64,000 nucleotides of DNA from assembly GCF_041245805.1 (NCBI RefSeq), contig NZ_CP162490.1, positions 5,247,001-5,311,000 on the forward strand. The letters are read 5' to 3'. The stretch is from Xanthomonas sp. DAR 34887 (GTDB lineage: Bacteria; Pseudomonadota; Gammaproteobacteria; Xanthomonadales; Xanthomonadaceae). The notes beneath the pieces were generated by a model that was given only the letters and a program-made list of their open reading frames with translations, was not told the DNA's origin and searched no databases. Shown one piece after another: positions 60,846 through 64,000 of this stretch (position 1 is its first letter; each line of letters opens with the position of its first letter). The position numbers were made by a program, and so were the translations under genes.

Positions 60846-61940
60846 CTAGGGCGTCGCGCAGGCCCCGTCCAACGCCAGCGCCGCGGCGTGCCCGCACAGG
60901 AAGGCGCGCTGCTGCGCCGGGTCGTCGCCGCCGGCGTAATCCAGCAAGGTCCATTGCTCCTCGGCCTGCATGGTCTGGCCCGGCGCCAGGGTCCGGTACG
61001 GCGCGTGCACCTCCATTTCCAGCAGGCCGCTGCCCGGATCGGCGGCCGCCGCATCCAGGTAGAACTCGACCTGGCCCTGCTCGGGATGGATCCGCGCCAA
61101 CGGCTGATGCGCGAAACGGATCACCCAGGCCTGACCGCCGGAGAAGGCGGCGATCCAGCCCGCCGAAGGCTGCAGCAACAGCTTGCCGCGTTGTCCAGCG
61201 CTGCCGGGCGGCGCCGCCGCCAGCGCCATCAGTCCGCCTTGCAGCACGTACTGCGGCGGGGCATAGCCTGCGCCATCGCTGGGCTGCACGCGGATATCGG
61301 CGGCCGCTGCGACCGGCACCAGCACCCGCGTGGCCGCGCTGACCCGCGTGTTGAACCACAGGTCCCAGGCCACTGCAGCCTTGCGCACGTTCTGCGCCTG
61401 CACCTGCAGCAGCACGCTGTCGGCGCGCTGCGGCGACAGCGCGAAGGTCTTGCGCAGCCGCACGCCGCTGATCGGGCTGTCCACGCCGCGCAACTGCAGG
61501 CGCTGTGGCGTGCGTGCGGTGACGGTGGTGGTGGCGAAGCTCAGGTACGGGTCCGGCGGCCAGTTCGCATGCGCCGCACGCCGCGCCGGATTGGCGTCCT
61601 GATGCTGCCACCACGCGCTCTGCGGCCCGACCCAGACGTCGTGGCCGAAATACGGGATGTCGTTGGCCGCCGCGCTGACCGTCGGCAACGGCTGGCGCTG
61701 CACCGCGTCGCCGACCTTGATCAGGTTCGGCCCGCCGCTGCGCTGGAAGCCGAGCACGCGCCCGCCCAGGGTCGGCGTGACCGTGAGCCGGACCACGCCG
61801 TTGTCCATGACCCACGGCGCCGTCGCATCGGTGCCAGGCGCGGTGGCCGCGGCCGTGGCGGCGAGCAGCGGCCAGGCGCCGAGAAGCGCGAGCAGCGCTG
61901 CGTGCCGGCGCCGCCGTCCATTCTGCGTATCGGTACGCAT
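60846..61940 (-). CDS. DUF4380-like exported protein
   Basis: A 364-residue protein with a signal peptide (RRRRHAALLALLGAWPLLAA). The mature protein has the galactose-mutarotase-like pattern of DUF4380: WVMDNGVVRLTVTPTLGGRV and LGFQRSGGPNLI, IPYFGHDVWVGPQSAWW, SGVRLRKTFALSPQRADSVL, VAWDLWFNTRV and FYLDAAAADPGSGLLEMEVH. Members are taken as carbohydrate-binding or epimerase-fold proteins without known activity. It precedes opgD on the same strand, 314 bases apart; a role with periplasmic glucans is only suggested by position. Confidence 0.78.
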   Translation of the reverse strand: MRTDTQNGRRRRHAALLALLGAWPLLAATAAATAPGTDATAPWVMDNGVVRLTVTPTLGGRVLGFQRSGGPNLIKVGDAVQRQPLPTVSAAANDIPYFGHDVWVGPQSAWWQHQDANPARRAAHANWPPDPYLSFATTTVTARTPQRLQLRGVDSPISGVRLRKTFALSPQRADSVLLQVQAQNVRKAAVAWDLWFNTRVSAATRVLVPVAAAADIRVQPSDGAGYAPPQYVLQGGLMALAAAPPGSAGQRGKLLLQPSAGWIAAFSGGQAWVIRFAHQPLARIHPEQGQVEFYLDAAAADPGSGLLEMEVHAPYRTLAPGQTMQAEEQWTLLDYAGGDDPAQQRAFLCGHAAALALDGACATP

Positions 61941-62228
61941 GGCGAACCTGTCGTCGAGGAAGGAAGCCTGATTGTGGCGACTCTGCGCCCGCGGCGACAG
62001 CCGGCCGGTTGCGCCGCCGCCGTGGTCACCGTTCGGCGCAATCCGGCGGATACGGTTGTCGCTGAGCGTGCGCAGCGTCGGCCATGGGTCGATCCGACAG
62101 TTGCACCTGCCGCGCCAGCGCGACGACGGTCACAGCGATTGCGGTGGCGGCTGAAGAAGCCCTCAAATAGACGTCGTGGCGTCTCGTGCTCCTCGACAGG
62201 TCAGCGCGGAACTGCAGGCGTCGCTAGT

Positions 62229-62484
62229 GCAGCCATGGCGCTTTGCCGCTTACCGCCACGGCCGCCACGTCACGCGCATGAATGCACCGCGCGTCCGCGT
62301 GGTATCTCGCTCAAAGTGCCGGATGACGCTGCGGCAGATGCGGCATCACCGCCTGTTGCAGCCGCAGCGCTCTGCCGCTTTGCCGCCGCGGCCGCGACCC
62401 GGCGCATATGGATGCACCACTCGGCCGTGTCTTCTCGCTCAAAGCGCCAAATGACGCCGCGGCAGATGCGGCGTCACCGCCTGC
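62229..62484. repeat. 128-base tandem duplication at the phosphatase 3' end
   Basis: Two units, about 62229-62356 and 62357-62484, align along their length (GCAGCC..GCGCT.TGCCGCTT, then GCATGAATGCACC / GCATATGGATGCACC, then CTCGCTCAAAG). The second unit contains the real end of the phosphatase gene (LQQAVTPHLPRRHLAL). The first carries a decayed copy of that ending (LQQAVMPHLPQRHPAL plus stop). Offset between the CTCGCTCAAAG marks is 128 bases. The rest of 61941-62438 shows no gene. Confidence 0.75.
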
Positions 62485-62786
62485 TGCAGCTGCCGCACCA
62501 GCGCCGGATCCATGAACGCGTAGTCGTCGGGAATGTCCAGGCAGACGATGCGCTTGCCGCTCAGATGCCGCTGGAACGCGGCCGACAGTTTGCTGCGGTG
62601 GCGCCGCTCCATCACGAAGATCAGGTCGGCCCAGGCCAGCAGCTCCGGCGTCACCGCGGTGTCGGCATCGGCATTGACCCCGGCCGAGGCGGTCTCGATG
62701 CCGGGCCAGTCGGCGAAGAGTTGCTCGGCGGTCGGGCTGCGCAGCCGGTTGCGGGCGCACAGGAACAGGACATGGCAGACGGGCAT
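62439..62786 (-). CDS. Low-molecular-weight protein-tyrosine-phosphatase-like protein
   Basis: A 115-residue protein with the LMW-PTP fold. The P-loop CARNRLRS (CX5R-S) sits at residues 11-18 in VLFLCARNRLRSPTAEQLFA. The later DLIFVMERRHRSKL strand is also typical. The general-acid Asp of true phosphatases may be one of those in CLDIPDDYAFMDP. At 115 residues it is shorter than classic LMW-PTPs (about 150), matching a short subgroup. The substrate is unknown. Its 3' end lies in a tandem duplication, so the last 16 residues exist twice in the DNA. Confidence 0.85.
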   Translation of the reverse strand: MPVCHVLFLCARNRLRSPTAEQLFADWPGIETASAGVNADADTAVTPELLAWADLIFVMERRHRSKLSAAFQRHLSGKRIVCLDIPDDYAFMDPALVRQLQQAVTPHLPRRHLAL

Positions 62787-62923
62787 GGGGCGTGGGTCGG
62801 AGGGCGGTGAACCATGGTAGCGGCGAGCGCCGGCTGTTCGGGGCGGCACTGCCAGGCCTTCGTCGACTGGGGAGCTGACATTCGCGCCTGGAGCGGCCGG
62901 TGCCGGGCTCTCCGCAGCAGGAC

Positions 62924-64000
62924 TCAGCGCGCCGCGGTCAACGCTGCCGGACCGCCGCACGCCGCACTCAGTCCCTCGATCTCGTGCACCAGCGTGCCGC
63001 CCTGCGGCTGCGCCAGCGCCAGTTCGCGCTGCAGCGCCTGCAGTTCGCCACGGCCGTCGCCGGCACCGCCGCGCTGGTGGCAATGCAGCTCGGCGGCATA
63101 GGCGCGGGCGCGCCAGCGCAGCTTGCGGCTTTCGATGCCGTCCCCGCCCTGCCGCGCCTGCGTCTCCAGTTCGTGCAGCGCCTGCGCGTCGTGGCCGAGC
63201 CGGCCCAGGTTGCGCGCCCAGGCCACGCGCACCGCGCGGCTGCGCGGATGGTCCGGGCCGTAGCCGCTCTCGGTGCGGCGCAGCGCCTGCGCCAGCAGCG
63301 CGTCGGCCTGCCGCGGTTCGCCGAGCGCGGCGCGCGCCTCGGCGATCAAACGCTCGCTGTCGCCGACCGCCGGGTTGTTCTGGCCGAGCTGCGCGATCCA
63401 GCGCGCGCGCGCTTCGTACAGCGGCGCCAGCGCGTCGCGGTAACGGCCGGCGGCCGACAGCGCCAGGCCCTGGTTGAGCAGCATGTACGGCAGCAGCGCC
63501 TGGCTGTCGGGGGCACGCATGATCGCCACCGAGCGATCCATGTCGGCGATCGCCTGCGCGTCCTGGCCACGCTCCAGTTCCAGCATCGCCAGCGAACTCC
63601 AACTCATGCCGGTGTCGCGGTGGGCGGGGCCCAGCCGCTCCACGGTCAGCGCATGCGCGGCGCGCAGTTCGCGCTCGGCGATATCGAGACGGCCCTGGTC
63701 GATCATCACCGCCGCCCGCAAGCGCCGCAGCCCGAGGCTGACCGGGTGGCGATCGCCGTTCAGGCTGCGCGACAGCGCCAGCGCCGCGCTCACCGCCTGC
63801 TCGGCCTGATCGACATCGCCGCGATCGCGGTAGGCCACGCCCAGGCTGCGCAGCAGGTTGACGCTGAGCGGATGCCGCGGGCCGGCCTGGCGGTCGAGCA
63901 AGGCCAGGGCCTGCAGGTAACCGGCGATCGCCGCATCGGTGTTGCCGATGTCGCTGTCCATCGAGGCGACGTCGGTCATGCTCTCGACGATGCCGGCCGG
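62924..64000 (-). CDS. TPR protein, N-terminus outside window
   Basis: The frame is open to the window edge (codons for PAGIVES precede the first internal Met), so the start is missing. The visible 358 residues are about seven tetratricopeptide repeats of the long 42-residue kind, with the signature GxxHPxSL and LG..Y...GD...A (LDRQAGPRHPLSVNLLRSLG, LNGDRHPVSLGLRRLRAAVM, LGPAHRDTGMSWSSLAMLEL). In Xanthomonas such repeats are common as the C-terminal half of serine/threonine kinases, but the kinase domain, if any, is not in view. Function is protein-protein contact. Confidence 0.82.
   Translation of the reverse strand, partial: PAGIVESMTDVASMDSDIGNTDAAIAGYLQALALLDRQAGPRHPLSVNLLRSLGVAYRDRGDVDQAEQAVSAALALSRSLNGDRHPVSLGLRRLRAAVMIDQGRLDIAERELRAAHALTVERLGPAHRDTGMSWSSLAMLELERGQDAQAIADMDRSVAIMRAPDSQALLPYMLLNQGLALSAAGRYRDALAPLYEARARWIAQLGQNNPAVGDSERLIAEARAALGEPRQADALLAQALRRTESGYGPDHPRSRAVRVAWARNLGRLGHDAQALHELETQARQGGDGIESRKLRWRARAYAAELHCHQRGGAGDGRGELQALQRELALAQPQGGTLVHEIEGLSAACGGPAALTAAR

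Overview
The window is GC-rich (roughly two thirds G+C in coding DNA) gammaproteobacterial sequence that reads as Xanthomonas or a close relative. The evidence is a xylan/xylo-oligosaccharide/glucuronate utilisation locus of the Xanthomonas type with its 14-bp xyl-box, an XVIPCD-tailed type IV secretion effector with a lipoprotein partner, and dispersed palindromes of the 'CGGCTGAAGCCGCTCCTACAG' kind. I saw no rRNA or tRNA genes.

Layout. 1-4.7 kb: end of glucuronate isomerase (uxaC), a secreted GH2 enzyme and a GH10 xylanase. 4.7-17.3 kb: accessory block with a beta-lactamase-fold serine hydrolase, the T4SS effector/immunity pair, an SMP-30 lipoprotein, an aldo-keto reductase with a divergent LysR regulator, a detached integron-cassette remnant (one complete attC, one half attC, an NIF/FCP1-like HAD phosphatase cassette), small membrane and lipocalin-like proteins, a VOC protein, a SUKH/SMI1-like protein, a fragment of a second uxuB-like gene, and a TetR/O-methyltransferase pair. 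17.4-31.9 kb: main xylan/glucuronate operon on the minus strand (agu67, acetylesterase, mannonate dehydratase, GH43, GH3, then uxuB), with divergent LacI regulator and xylA. Together these enzymes cut glucuronoxylan, remove acetyl and methylglucuronyl groups, release xylose and feed glucuronate through UxaC, UxuB and mannonate dehydratase.

32-42.8 kb: housekeeping genes ttcA, rdgC, a YgjP-like metallopeptidase, hemH with a coupled alpha/beta hydrolase, a SYLF protein, tatABC, a polytopic membrane protein and a glutamine amidotransferase. 43-49 kb: a compact four-gene MoxR / bpX5-like / vWA-propeller / bpX6-like-propeller cassette, the best candidate for an under-described system; its architecture matches the computationally predicted MoxR-vWA-beta-propeller ternary conflict systems. 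49.2-64 kb: a GspE/PilB-type ATPase, glyQS (glyS carries a low-GC patch that makes the protein longer than usual), rep helicase, tdk, a Sel1-like protein, the Tat substrate OpgD, a DUF4380 protein, a small tyrosine-phosphatase-like protein and a TPR protein cut by the window edge.

Intergenic DNA is rich in repeats: single and tandem palindromes (a 113-bp tandem array at 34.1 kb), longer paired-palindrome elements flanking glyS, CCCCAAT heptamer runs, and an old 128-bp tandem duplication at the 3' end of the phosphatase gene. All coordinates, starts and family assignments were read by eye without database searches.
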